NCBI GenBank assembly: GCA_004193285.1
Contig: SECP01000002.1
Span: 248,001-312,000, forward strand
Direction of reading: 5' to 3'
Source of the DNA: Myxococcales bacterium
Lineage (GTDB): Bacteria > Myxococcota_A > Polyangia > Polyangiales > Polyangiaceae
Length of the DNA stretch: 64,000 nucleotides
Below the pieces are notes generated by a model that was given only the letters and a program-made list of their open reading frames with translations, was not told the origin of the DNA and searched no databases. Each line of letters starts with the position of its first letter. The first letter of the stretch is position 1. The translations under genes and the position numbers were made by a program. Below are positions 34,272 to 43,196 of the stretch, piece after piece.

Positions 34272-36632
34272 ATGCGCGCTCCCAGCCTCCGGTTCTTTCC
34301 TCTCGTGCTCCTCGGCCTGACCGCGGCGCTGGGCGCCAGCGGCTGCGGAGACGACGAGACCGTCGCCGCGAGGGGGCCGGACGGAGCGGGCGGCGCTCCG
34401 GATGCTGGCGGTGAGGGCGGCGAGCCTGCGAGCGGCGCGAGCCCTTCGGCCGGAGCGACGGGCGGCGCCGGTGAGCCTGCCACCACCGCCGAGTGCGGCC
34501 AGCTCGACGTGGAGGCGCTCGGCAACGCGGCCTGGGATCCGCGCTTCACGATCGCCGGCGTGACCGGCCATGACGGCATCACCCCGACGATTCACGACTT
34601 TGCCATCGAGCCGGACGGCGCCGTGCTGGCCGCGGGGCGCTTTGCCTACCACGAAGGCAAGGCAGTACCGCCCTTGCTCCGTCTGCGAGCAGGTCAGTGG
34701 CAGCCCGCACGCCAAACGTGGACCTTGGAGCCGCCCGGCGACGGCTTCGCTGCGCTCGCGCTCTCGGACGAAGGCGCGCTGGCGCTGGCCACGGCCGATT
34801 CGTTCGGCGAGCGAGACGGAGAGATCTGGCTCGATCGCGACGACGAGCAGCAGGTCATCGGAGCTTTCAACGGGCAAGTGCGCTCGATGGCGTGGTTCGG
34901 CGGCAAGCTGTACGTGGCGGGCGAGCTCGAGCTGGGCGAGGTCGCGAACCTCGCGGTATGGGACGGAGAGAGCTGGTCGGCGCCGAGCGGAGGCGCGCCG
35001 GACGGTCCGGTGCTGGAGCTGCTCGTCGCCGGCGACTCGCTCTACGTCGGGGGCGCGTTCACGACGGTCGGCGGGGTCGCCTCCGCCAACATCGCCGCGT
35101 TCGATGGCCTCACGTGGACGCCGCTACCGCTGACCGAAGCGCTCGCCGTTTACGCTCTCACCCAGAGCGCGGAGGGCGAGCTTTACGCTGGCGGTGTTCT
35201 CGGTGAGCTCGGCGCGGCGAGCGGCCTCGTGAAGCGCGTCGGCGACGCGTGGCAAGTCGTCGGCGGCGGGCTCGCTCAGTTCCAGACGCGCGGCGTGGTC
35301 AGCGACCTCGTCGCGCACGATGGTGTGGTGGACGTCGCGGGGTGCTTCAGCTCGGCGGGTGGCCTCGCGGGCGCGGATGGCGCCGTGCAAACCGTGGGGC
35401 TCGCGCGCTGGGACGGAGCGAGCTGGCAGAGCCTGAACACGGGCAGCGCCGCCGCTTCGCCCTGGTTCCAGCCCGGAGTGTGCGGAGACGAAGGCGTCTC
35501 CGCGCTGTGGGACATGGAGTTCCAGCGGCTCGCGGTCGCCGACGAGCGTCTGTTCGTGGGCGGCTCGTTCGCGGGCGTGGAGGGCGTGCAAACCCAGTCC
35601 CTGGCCGTGCGCGAAGGGGACGCCTGGCAAGCGCAGGGCAGCGGCGGGTTAGGTCTGGGCGGCTCGCTCGATCGCGTGGTGGCGGGCGGCCCTGGCTGCG
35701 AGCTGTTCGGTCTCGGGGCGTTCACTCACCTGGGTGGTGAGCCAGCGCCGGGGCGGGTGGCGCGCTTCGATGGGCGCTCGTGGCAGCTGCTCGAAGACGA
35801 GCTACCGCAAGACGCGTACTGTCCAGCCATCGACGTGAGCGCGGCGGGCGAGCTGGCCGTCGCGTGCACGGTGTTCACCGAAGACGGCTCGGCCAGCGGC
35901 GTGCTGCTCTCGGTGGAAGGGGATCGGCTGGTGCGGCGCGAGCTGGATACCGAGCTGCCGCCACTCCACGCCATCAAGTTCGACGACTCGGGCAAATTGT
36001 GGCTTTCGGGCGGAGACGCGAGCGGCTTCGTCGCCACCGTCGACGGAGATGCGGTGAGCTTCATGCCCGTGGATTTCGACGGCCCGGTGCAGTTCCTGGA
36101 CGTACGAGACGGTGACGACGTGCTGGTCGCCGGCACTTTCAGCCAGGTCGGCGGAACCGCGGCCGCACACATCGCCCACTACGTGGCAGGTGAGTGGCGC
36201 GCGCTCGGCAAGGGTCTCGTCGGCCAGCCTCAAGCCATCGGCCGTGACGCGAACACCGTCTATGCCAGCACCTACAACGACGGAGAAGGCGCTTACCTGC
36301 TGGGCGCTTTCGACGGCAAGGCGTGGAGCGAGCTGGGCGGGGGCAAGTCGGGCCTCGCGGTGGAAGACTTTTACTCGTTCAATCAGATTTCGCCGGTTCG
36401 AGGCGGGCTCATTCTGGTCGGCAGCGCCGAGCTTCAAAACGGCTCGGGTCGCGGCGCGCTGCTCTGGAAAGACGGCAAGCTGCAGCCGGTGGGCGGCGGC
36501 GGAGTGCACGGCATCACGGTCAGCGGCGTGGCGGTTGCGCAGAACGCGCTGTGGATCGGCGGAGTCATCGCCGAGGTCTCCGACGGCGAGGAGACGACTT
36601 CCTCCGTGGGGATCGCCCGGCTCGCGTGGTGA
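34272..36632 (+). CDS. Lipoprotein with multi-blade beta-propeller (Rax2/delta-60-like repeats)
   Basis: A 786-residue predicted lipoprotein (signal ending GASGC). A short Gly/Ala linker (about 30-75) precedes repeated units such as DSLYVGGAFTTVGGVASANIAAFDGLTW, LFVGGSF...GVQTQSLAVREGDAW and VLVAGTFSQVGGTAAAHIAHYVAGEW. This G-G-x-F-x-x-x-G-G ... W-x-G-x-x-W pattern is the blade motif of Rax2-like/Kelch-related propellers found in bacterial and fungal surface proteins. About ten to twelve blades can be counted by eye. Probably a cell-surface protein-interaction platform. It may be controlled by the divergent TIGR02147-type regulator. Confidence 0.75.
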   Translation: MRAPSLRFFPLVLLGLTAALGASGCGDDETVAARGPDGAGGAPDAGGEGGEPASGASPSAGATGGAGEPATTAECGQLDVEALGNAAWDPRFTIAGVTGHDGITPTIHDFAIEPDGAVLAAGRFAYHEGKAVPPLLRLRAGQWQPARQTWTLEPPGDGFAALALSDEGALALATADSFGERDGEIWLDRDDEQQVIGAFNGQVRSMAWFGGKLYVAGELELGEVANLAVWDGESWSAPSGGAPDGPVLELLVAGDSLYVGGAFTTVGGVASANIAAFDGLTWTPLPLTEALAVYALTQSAEGELYAGGVLGELGAASGLVKRVGDAWQVVGGGLAQFQTRGVVSDLVAHDGVVDVAGCFSSAGGLAGADGAVQTVGLARWDGASWQSLNTGSAAASPWFQPGVCGDEGVSALWDMEFQRLAVADERLFVGGSFAGVEGVQTQSLAVREGDAWQAQGSGGLGLGGSLDRVVAGGPGCELFGLGAFTHLGGEPAPGRVARFDGRSWQLLEDELPQDAYCPAIDVSAAGELAVACTVFTEDGSASGVLLSVEGDRLVRRELDTELPPLHAIKFDDSGKLWLSGGDASGFVATVDGDAVSFMPVDFDGPVQFLDVRDGDDVLVAGTFSQVGGTAAAHIAHYVAGEWRALGKGLVGQPQAIGRDANTVYASTYNDGEGAYLLGAFDGKAWSELGGGKSGLAVEDFYSFNQISPVRGGLILVGSAELQNGSGRGALLWKDGKLQPVGGGGVHGITVSGVAVAQNALWIGGVIAEVSDGEETTSSVGIARLAW

Positions 36633-36634
36633 CG

Positions 36635-37303
36635 TCAGGGCTTCGGCAAGAGCCAGCTCAAGAGGCTCGTGTACGTGGCTTCGAACGAAAACGTGGTGGG
36701 CCGAACGCCATGCTGCAAGTTGCTCCCGATCATGCAGGAAGTGACGACTCCGGCCGCCACCTTGGGATCCAGGCTGCGCGACAGCTCGCCGCTCCGGACG
36801 CCGCGCTCGATGATCGACTCCACGCGGCCGTTCCACAGCAGCATCATGACCTCGAGCCGGGCCCGGACGCGCTCGTCGCGGCGCCCGCGCAGCATCATTT
36901 CCTGCACCACGAAGTCGAGCCGAGGCTCGACGCGACGGCGATGGCTCTGCGTCGCGAACAAGTGCCGCAGCTCCTCGAGCGCGGTGGGGTCCTCGACTTG
37001 CGGCGCCTTGATCGTGCGAAACATCTGCATGATGTGGTCGACGACGGCGGCCACCAAAGCTTCCTTGGTGTCGAAGTAGTAGTGCAGCGTCGCGATGTTG
37101 ATGCCCACCTTCGCCGCGATGTCCCGAGTCCGCAGCTCCTCCAAGCCCTTCTCCGCGATCAGCTCGTAGGCTGCGCGCACCAGCTCGGCGCGTCGGTCAT
37201 CCACCGCAGGCTTGGCGGCTGCGCGCGGTGAGCTCTTCTTGACGCTCGTCTTCGGCTTGGTCGTTCCGGTGCGGGAGCGAGGAGGTTTCGGCGACTGTTT
37301 CAA
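36635..37303 (-). CDS. TetR/AcrR-family repressor with basic N-terminal extension
   Basis: A 222-residue TetR-type regulator. The HTH region (about 37-85) reads DDRRAELVRAAYELIAEKGLEELRTRDIAAKVGINIATLHYYFDTKEALV, a textbook TetR DNA-binding domain; the rest is a helical ligand/dimer domain. The first about 35 residues are rich in Lys, Pro, Ser and Arg. The start is uncertain: TTG at 37303 lies inside a palindrome, while GTG at 37204 would give a conventional short TetR N-terminus. It is divergent from the small gene at 37445, and two identical-arm palindromes occupy the intergenic region. It probably represses both. Confidence 0.9.
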   Translation of the reverse strand: MKQSPKPPRSRTGTTKPKTSVKKSSPRAAAKPAVDDRRAELVRAAYELIAEKGLEELRTRDIAAKVGINIATLHYYFDTKEALVAAVVDHIMQMFRTIKAPQVEDPTALEELRHLFATQSHRRRVEPRLDFVVQEMMLRGRRDERVRARLEVMMLLWNGRVESIIERGVRSGELSRSLDPKVAAGVVTSCMIGSNLQHGVRPTTFSFEATYTSLLSWLLPKP

Positions 37304-37414
37304 TCAGTTGATTGATGGTGCCTTGAAAGCCGCACTGACGCAATTAACACAATTTCACAGGCGTTTGCCTTGACCCAACCCGTTCACGCCAGTATCCATC
37401 AATCACTTGATTGA
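37300..37414. promoter_or_regulatory. Two TCAATCA-N2-TGATTGA operators and a sigma-70-like promoter
   Basis: Perfect 16-bp palindromes TCAATCA-GT-TGATTGA (37300-37315) and TCAATCA-CT-TGATTGA (37399-37414) flank the divergent region, 99 bp apart. The first overlaps the putative TTG start of the TetR gene. The second follows a possible promoter with -35 TTGACC (37370-37375), a 17-bp spacer and -10 TATCCA (37393-37398), exactly where a bound repressor would block initiation of the rightward gene. Confidence 0.75.
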
Positions 37415-37444
37415 GGCCACCTAGACCCCAGCGAGGTACCGACG

Positions 37445-37729
37445 ATGACGCTCCCTCCTTTCGTTTCCCCCTTCGCTGCGAGCCCCATGGCGCTCCGGCG
37501 TCACGTCTTCGACGAGGGCGAGCAGCGCGTGGATTGCGGGAGCGCCTTGATGGTCACGCCGAAGTCCGCCGAGCTACCCCTGGAGGGTGACGACTTCGGG
37601 TTCAGCGCCGCCCAAACCGAACAGTTTCTGGCCGGCGGCCCGCTCACGCTCGGCTGGATCACGCAGTCTCCCGGCGCTCGCGGCAACGAGAGCGTGTACG
37701 TCTACTGCTGGGTCACGATCGGCGACTGA
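37445..37729 (+). CDS. 94-residue orphan protein controlled by TetR
   Basis: Unrecognised 94-residue protein beginning MTLPPFVSPFAASPMALRR and ending VYVYCWVTIGD. No signal, TM segment or known motif is visible; it has two Cys and is weakly acidic. GAGG lies eight bases before the ATG. Reality as a gene is supported by the preceding promoter and operator and by good codon structure. As the apparent target of the divergent TetR regulator it could be a small effector or binding protein, but nothing in the sequence assigns a function. Confidence 0.7.
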   Translation: MTLPPFVSPFAASPMALRRHVFDEGEQRVDCGSALMVTPKSAELPLEGDDFGFSAAQTEQFLAGGPLTLGWITQSPGARGNESVYVYCWVTIGD

Positions 37730-37766
37730 GCGCCAGAGCCGTTGCAGCTGGCAGCTCACCCATCCG

Positions 37767-38276
37767 TCAGCGGAGCCGGAGCGCGCGCAACTCGGCGCCA
37801 TCGCCCACGAGCAGCTTGCCTTCGCGGCTGAGCGCGGCCCGCACTCGAGTGAGCGCTCGCTCGAATAGCTCCGGATGCCGGCCGTCCAGCGCCCCCACTC
37901 GCAAGGCAAATGCCAGATGAAACTTGCGCTCGGCGGGTAAGAGCGCGAGCTCCTCCACCGCCATGCAGCGCAGGCTCAAAGTCCCGGCCGCGAGCTCCTC
38001 GGCGCACGCGACCCGCGCTTGCTCGATGGCGCGCGCGGAGCGATCGATGCCGAGCACGTGTCCGCGCGGAGCAACCCGCCGCGCCACCTCTCGCAGCGCG
38101 GCGCCCGGACCGCAGCCTATCTCGAGGACCCGCATTCCCGGGGCGAGCGGAAGCGCGTCGACGGCAGCAGCCAAACGCGGTGACAGTGAGCTAGACGCGC
38201 TCCGCGTTCGCGCGATGAGTGCCGCGGACCTGTTCCGGCCTGATAGCGCCATGGCGGGGTTGTATTCCACCGGCAT
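37767..38276 (-). CDS. Class I SAM-dependent methyltransferase
   Basis: A protein of about 169 residues with the Rossmann motif I MRVLEIGCGPGAALREVARRV, followed by motif II LGIDRSARAIEQAR and a motif III-like LAFALRVGALD. These mark a methyltransferase-11/25-type domain. It is short (typical members are 200-260 residues) and ends soon after LLVGDG, so the cap region is minimal. The start may be ATG 38276, GTG 38294 or ATG 38252. The substrate cannot be predicted. It converges with the small orphan gene. Confidence 0.85.
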   Translation of the reverse strand: MPVEYNPAMALSGRNRSAALIARTRSASSSLSPRLAAAVDALPLAPGMRVLEIGCGPGAALREVARRVAPRGHVLGIDRSARAIEQARVACAEELAAGTLSLRCMAVEELALLPAERKFHLAFALRVGALDGRHPELFERALTRVRAALSREGKLLVGDGAELRALRLR

Positions 38277-38393
38277 GCCAAGTGCATGGCGCACGGCCGT
38301 GCCGGCCGCACCCTCTTCTCAACTAGGCTTATTTCCCCCATTGCACGCCGAGCGTGCGCGCCCTTTTTGTCACACGCGTGGCGGAGAGTGCGC

Positions 38394-39191
38394 ATGAGGC
38401 TCCGCGCTTCGCTCGCGTTGGCTCTGCTGGCGCCTGCGCTGTGGGCCGCCGAGGCCAGAGCGGAGGGTCCGCGGCCAGGGCCCGCCTACCAGCTCAAGCT
38501 CGAGCTGGATTTGCCCATCATCCTCATTGGCGGCGGCATGGCGTCGGGCTTCGCCTTCATGTCGGAGGCACCCGGCGTTCACTGCGCGCCTAGCTGCGAC
38601 AAGTCCACCGTCTTCAAGCTGGATCGCTTCGCTGCAGGTTGGTACGACCCGGATTGGGCGAAGGTGGGGGACATCGCGACCGCCTCGACTCTGGCCGCGC
38701 CGCTCATCGTCGTGGCGCTCGACGAGGGCCTGGCTCACGGCCTCAACGACGACCTGGTCATCGCCGAGTCCGCGCTCATCACCAGCGCGCTGCAGATCTT
38801 GACGAGCTATGCGGTGGCGCGGCCGCGACCGCGCGTTTACGGCGACGAGGCCTCGCTGGAGTCCCGTAGCGACGCGAACGCCGCCCGCTCGTTCTTCAGC
38901 GGGCACGTCGCCAACACGGTGGCGACCTCCGTGGCCACATTGCGTACGTTTCAGCGCCTCGGAAAGCCCGGCTTGGGCTACGCGATGCTGGGCGTCGGTC
39001 TGGCAGGGTCCGCGCTCGTCGGCGTATCGCGCGTCGCAGCCGGCTCGCATTTTCCTTCGGACGTCGTGATCGGCGCCATGGTGGGGACGGGCGTCGGCCT
39101 TGCCCTGCCCGCCATGCACGATTCGCCGGTGAGATTGGTGCCCGTCGCCAGCAGCGAGTACGCAGGCCTGCTGGTGCGCGGCGCCCTCTAG
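38394..39191 (+). CDS. PAP2-type membrane phosphatase
   Basis: A 265-residue protein with a Sec signal (LALALLAPALWAAEARA). The three phosphatase motifs are recognisable: K/R-x6-RP as TSYAVARPRPR, PSGH-like as SFFSGHVA, and SR-x5-H-x3-D as SRVAAGSHFPSDVVIG. Conserved His residues in the last two are the acid/base and nucleophile in this family. It likely dephosphorylates a lipid phosphate (phosphatidate or undecaprenyl pyrophosphate) at the periplasmic face. The ATG at 38394 puts the signal at the N-terminus. The small N-terminal beta-rich insert may be taxon-specific. Confidence 0.88.
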   Translation: MRLRASLALALLAPALWAAEARAEGPRPGPAYQLKLELDLPIILIGGGMASGFAFMSEAPGVHCAPSCDKSTVFKLDRFAAGWYDPDWAKVGDIATASTLAAPLIVVALDEGLAHGLNDDLVIAESALITSALQILTSYAVARPRPRVYGDEASLESRSDANAARSFFSGHVANTVATSVATLRTFQRLGKPGLGYAMLGVGLAGSALVGVSRVAAGSHFPSDVVIGAMVGTGVGLALPAMHDSPVRLVPVASSEYAGLLVRGAL

Positions 39192-39266
39192 CCAACGTCA
39201 GACAGCGGCGATTGCCGGCGCCGTACAGCAATCCGGCCCAACCGCGGCTAGTCTGCGCCCACCGTC

Positions 39267-39995
39267 ATGGATTCGCTCTTCGCTTCCGAAAACTTGGTCG
39301 CGCTGCTCACCCTCACCCTCCTCGAGGTCGTGCTCGGCATCGACAACGTCATCTTCATTTCGATTTTGGCGGGCAAGCTGCCGGAGCAAGAGCGCAAGAA
39401 GGCGCGCCTGATTGGACTGAGCCTGGCACTGGGTGCGCGCATCCTCCTGCTGCTGAGCTTGTCTTGGGTCATGCGCCTGACGACCGACTTGTTCACGCTG
39501 CTGGGTATGGGCATCTCCGGTAAGGATTTGGTGCTCATCATTGGCGGCCTCTTCCTGGTCGCCAAGGCCACCCACGAGATCCATTCCAAAATCGAGGTCG
39601 ACGAGCACGCTCCCGAGGTGCGGCGCGCCGGCTTCACGTCGATCGTGATCCAGATCCTGCTCATCGATATCGTCTTTTCGCTCGACTCCGTCATCACCGC
39701 GGTCGGGATGGTCAGTGAAATATCGATCATGATCACCGCTGTCATCGTATCGATTGGGATCATGATGGCGTTTGCCGGAACCATCGGCGCTTTCGTGGAG
39801 CGCCACCCTGCCATCAAGATGCTCGCGCTCTCGTTTTTGATCCTGATCGGGGTCATGCTCGTCGCCCAGGGCTTCGATCAAAAGATCGACAAGGGTTACA
39901 TCTACTTCGCGATGGCGTTCTCGCTCGGGGTGGAGCTGCTCAACATGCGCTTCCGCAAAAAGACGAGCGTGAAATCCAGCAATCCCGGGCACTGA
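39267..39995 (+). CDS. TerC-family integral membrane protein
   Basis: A 242-residue polytopic protein typical of TerC (about seven TM helices). The opening ENLVALLTLTLLEVVLGIDNVIFI and the later IDIVFSLDSVITAVGM contain the conserved membrane aspartates that are the family hallmark. Members are linked to tellurite resistance and to export of metals such as manganese or calcium. It is a single-gene unit with no ter cluster around it, so manganese or general metal efflux is more likely than tellurite resistance. Confidence 0.95.
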   Translation: MDSLFASENLVALLTLTLLEVVLGIDNVIFISILAGKLPEQERKKARLIGLSLALGARILLLLSLSWVMRLTTDLFTLLGMGISGKDLVLIIGGLFLVAKATHEIHSKIEVDEHAPEVRRAGFTSIVIQILLIDIVFSLDSVITAVGMVSEISIMITAVIVSIGIMMAFAGTIGAFVERHPAIKMLALSFLILIGVMLVAQGFDQKIDKGYIYFAMAFSLGVELLNMRFRKKTSVKSSNPGH

Positions 39996-40122
39996 GCCGC
40001 GGCGAGCCGCCAAGCTGGTCAGAAACCTTCTGACGGCAGCAGACGCAGTCTTCCGACTTGATCTCGGAGCCGCAGCACTTCGGAGTAAAGAGCTCCGCAT
40101 CGCGCGCGGACGAGCGAAAGCA

Positions 40123-41535
40123 ATGGCTAGTCGAGGATGGATCGCGTGCGGCTTGGGTTTGATGGCGGCGATAGCGTGTGAGTCTTCGGACGAGGGGGCA
40201 CCGCCTGCGGGCGAGGCCGGACGTGGCGGCGAGGCCGGCATGAGCGGAGCCGCCGGCGGCGAGACCAGCGCCGCCAGTGGTGCGAGCGCTGGCTCGCGAA
40301 GCGGCGGAATCGCCGGCAGCGGCGGCTCCACGGGCTCCACGGGAGGGTCGGGTGATCACGCTGGCTCACCGGCGGGAGGAGCCGGCGAGCCGAGCGCGGC
40401 GGGCGCAGGCGGCGCGGGCGGAGGCCAAGCAGGCGCCGGAAGCGGCGGTGAAGGCGGTGAAGGCGGTGAAGGCGGAGGCGCAGAAAGTGGACCGGCCGTC
40501 GCGTACGTCTCCACGCTATTCGGGGAGCTGCTCGTCGCTTCGCTGGATCCGGCAACAGGCGAGCCGGAGCTGCGCGGGAGCGCTCCCATCGAGGTCGAAG
40601 GTAATCTGAACGGGGTCATCGTCAGCCCCAACCGCAAGTTCCTTTTCGTCCCTGCCGATCCCGCGCGCATCGATACGTACGCGATCCAGCCGGATGGTTC
40701 CTTGCCGGAGGAGCCGAGCTCTTCAGCCGAGGTGGACGACGAGAACCCGCTCCTCACCATGGCCGTGGACCCGCTCGGTCGATTCGCGTACGGCGTCAGC
40801 CCGTTCAGTCAGACCATCTACGTGTTTGGTGTCGACCAAACCACTGGCGAGCTCACTCCGACGGGTGAGCCGCTCCTCGTCGGACCGGGCCCCACCCACC
40901 GAGGCCCTGCTTTCGTCGCGCCCGCCCCGAGCGGCCGCTTCGTCTACGTCACGCAGATGCCAGACGGCCCTCCGACGGACGACGATGGAATCCGCTGCTA
41001 CGCCGTGGATCAGCTCACCGGCGAGCTCAGTGAGGTCGAAGGCTCGCCGTTCAGCGCCGCCCCCGTCTTCGGCGGCGCTCTGGCCTTTCGCCCGGATGGG
41101 AAGTTCCTCTACAGCACCGGCGGTGGGTTGAACGCGTTCGCGGTCGACGTGGCCACCGGCGAGCTGAACGTTTTGGAAGGCTCACCGTTCTCCACCGACG
41201 TGCAGTCCGATCCCTGGGCGCCCAGCATTGCCATGGATCCCCGGGGCCGGCGCCTCTACATCAGCAACTTCGGAGCGACGCGGCACATCACCGGCTTCGC
41301 CATCGACGCCGCGACCGGCTCCCCCCAAAAGCTCCCGGGCGACCCCGTGCAGACGCCCTCCCCCTACTCGATCGCTCTTGGTCCGGGCGGGCGCTTCCTC
41401 TACGTCGGCGACGACACGAGTCAGATTTCGGTATTCAGCGTGTCCGGAAAAAGCGGTGCGCTCACGCAGCTCGCAGGCTCGCCCTTCCCGTTCGGCGGCT
41501 TGGAGCCCGACATCGCCTTCGTCAGCCTGCCGTGA
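40123..41535 (+). CDS. Lipoprotein with lactonase-type beta-propeller
   Basis: A 470-residue predicted lipoprotein (signal ending AAIAC). The linker (residues about 22-120) is rich in Gly/Ser/Glu. The C-terminal 340 residues are a lactonase/YncE-type propeller: repeated units like NGVIVSPNRKFLFVPADPARIDTYAI, AVDPLGRFAYGVSPFSQTIYVFGVD and IALGPGGRFLYVGDDTSQISVFSV. This family includes 6-phosphogluconolactonase-like and other propeller proteins. Attachment to the envelope makes a ligand-binding role more plausible than sugar-phosphate metabolism. It is followed by the GDSL lipoprotein on the same strand. Confidence 0.85.
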   Translation: MASRGWIACGLGLMAAIACESSDEGAPPAGEAGRGGEAGMSGAAGGETSAASGASAGSRSGGIAGSGGSTGSTGGSGDHAGSPAGGAGEPSAAGAGGAGGGQAGAGSGGEGGEGGEGGGAESGPAVAYVSTLFGELLVASLDPATGEPELRGSAPIEVEGNLNGVIVSPNRKFLFVPADPARIDTYAIQPDGSLPEEPSSSAEVDDENPLLTMAVDPLGRFAYGVSPFSQTIYVFGVDQTTGELTPTGEPLLVGPGPTHRGPAFVAPAPSGRFVYVTQMPDGPPTDDDGIRCYAVDQLTGELSEVEGSPFSAAPVFGGALAFRPDGKFLYSTGGGLNAFAVDVATGELNVLEGSPFSTDVQSDPWAPSIAMDPRGRRLYISNFGATRHITGFAIDAATGSPQKLPGDPVQTPSPYSIALGPGGRFLYVGDDTSQISVFSVSGKSGALTQLAGSPFPFGGLEPDIAFVSLP

Positions 41536-41669
41536 GCTGACGACCTGGACTTTGCCCGACGCGCTTGGAGAACTCGGGCGACTCCGAGCCGGGACGAAAA
41601 TTCGAGCATGCTGACGAAGAAGCGCTCATCTGGGGACGTGCGGCTGATACGGTACGTTCCCGGGCGATC

Positions 41670-43154
41670 GTGCGCTGCCATTCCCTGATTGCGCTTCAAA
41701 CCATCGGCCTTTTCGTCGCGGTCGCGTGCTCGAGCGGCACCGACACGCCACCGCCGCAAAGCCCGAGCGGAGGCGCTGCGGGCGCGGCCAGCGGCGGCAC
41801 ACCGCCGGGTGGCGGCGCGGCGAGCGGGGGCGCCGGCGCTAGCTCGGGGGCAGGCAGCTCTGCGGTGGGGCTCGGCGGCTCCAGCACTGGCGGCAGCTCC
41901 ATCGGCGGCGGCGGCGCCGCAGGCGGCGGAGGAGCGGGCGGCGGCGGCACTGAGTCGGGTGGCGGCGGCGCAGGCGCAGGCGCAGGCGCAGGCGCAGGCG
42001 CGGGCGCGGGCGGAGCAGGCGCGGGCGGGGGCGCGGGGATGCGCTGGGTCGGCACTTGGGCATGTGCCCCGCAAACGACGGAAGACGCCAACTTACCTCC
42101 GTCGCCCGGCCTTGCTGGCAACACCTTGAGGCAGGTGGTGCGCACCAGTATCGCGGGCTCGCGACTCCGGTTGAGGCTCTCCAACGAGTACGGTACCGCC
42201 CCCGTGGTGCTGGATTCCACGCACCTCGCCCTCTCTCAAGGTGGTGGGGCGATCGACGTCGCGACCGACAAGGCGCTGAGCTTCAACGGCGCCGCCGCGG
42301 TCACGATACCGGCTGGGCAGCTCGTCTGGTCGGATCCGGTGGACTTTCCGCTCGCGCCCCTGGCCAAGGTCGCCGTCTCCATTCACTTTGGCGCGCAAAC
42401 CGGCGCCGTCACCGGCCACCCGGGCTCGCGCACCACTTCGTATTTGCAGACGGGCAGCGCGGTCGCGACGGCCAGCCTCGCCTCCGCGACGAAGACCGAG
42501 CACTGGTACTTCATCACGGGAGTGGACGTGATGGCGGACGCGAGCAGCGCCGCCGTCGTGGTCTTGGGGGATTCGATCACCGACGGCCGTGGCTCGACGA
42601 CCGACATGAACAATCGCTGGCCCGACGCGCTAGCAGAGCGGCTGCAAGCGAACACCGCGACGGCCAAGGTCGGGGTGCTCAATATGGGCATTGGCGGCAA
42701 CGCCGTGCTCTCGGGCGGGCTCGGCCCCACCGCCACCGCCCGTTTCGACCGCGACGTCCTTCAGCAGAGCGGCGTACGCTGGCTCATCGTTCTGGAGGGC
42801 GTGAACGACATCGGAGCGAGCGGCGGCGCTACCATCGCCACTGGCCTGATCGACGCGTTCAAGACGTTCGTCATGAAGGCCAAGGCGGCCAACGTTCGCG
42901 CCTACGGCGTGCCGATCCTACCGGTCGTCGGCTCGCAGTACGCAGGCGGAGAGAGCACGCGCAAAACCGTCAATGATTGGATCCGCACCAGCAACACGTT
43001 CGATGCGGTGATGGACCTGGAAGCGGCCGTACGCGACCCGGCGAGCCCGACCCAGCTCCTGCCCGCCTACGACAGCGGGGACAAGCTGCATCCGTCGCCG
43101 GCCGGTTACAAGAAGATGGCCGAAGCCGTCGACCTCACGCTGCTCACCCCGTAA
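41670..43154 (+). CDS. SGNH/GDSL hydrolase lipoprotein
   Basis: A 494-residue predicted lipoprotein from GTG 41670 (signal ending FVAVAC). The linker contains a (Gly-Ala)n run coded by a hexanucleotide repeat. The catalytic domain has an N-terminal beta region (RWVGTWACAPQTTED) and the SGNH blocks: Ser302 in LGDSITDG, Gly in NMGIGGNA, Asn in EGVNDIG, and the Asp471/His474 pair in SGDKLHPS. Such enzymes deacetylate or de-esterify polysaccharides (rhamnogalacturonan or xylan acetyl esterases are relatives). Substrate not determined; context of plant-polymer enzymes favours carbohydrate esters. Confidence 0.9.
   Translation: MRCHSLIALQTIGLFVAVACSSGTDTPPPQSPSGGAAGAASGGTPPGGGAASGGAGASSGAGSSAVGLGGSSTGGSSIGGGGAAGGGGAGGGGTESGGGGAGAGAGAGAGAGAGGAGAGGGAGMRWVGTWACAPQTTEDANLPPSPGLAGNTLRQVVRTSIAGSRLRLRLSNEYGTAPVVLDSTHLALSQGGGAIDVATDKALSFNGAAAVTIPAGQLVWSDPVDFPLAPLAKVAVSIHFGAQTGAVTGHPGSRTTSYLQTGSAVATASLASATKTEHWYFITGVDVMADASSAAVVVLGDSITDGRGSTTDMNNRWPDALAERLQANTATAKVGVLNMGIGGNAVLSGGLGPTATARFDRDVLQQSGVRWLIVLEGVNDIGASGGATIATGLIDAFKTFVMKAKAANVRAYGVPILPVVGSQYAGGESTRKTVNDWIRTSNTFDAVMDLEAAVRDPASPTQLLPAYDSGDKLHPSPAGYKKMAEAVDLTLLTP
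41967..42008 (+). repeat. Seven-unit hexanucleotide repeat (GGCGCA/G) coding for (GA)n
   Basis: Five copies of GGCGCA followed by two of GGCGCG encode seven Gly-Ala pairs in the linker of the GDSL lipoprotein. It has the same nature as the nonamer at 3138: in-frame slippage-prone DNA placed between anchor and functional domain. Confidence 0.9.
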
Positions 43155-43196
43155 CCAAGGCGCGGCAACGCGAGACGACGGCGCGGCGACGCGAGC

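Noticed and set aside
39267..39995. TerC plus TerB-like gene read as a tellurite-resistance cluster
   Set aside because: They are 14 kb apart, and no terD/terE-type gene is present.
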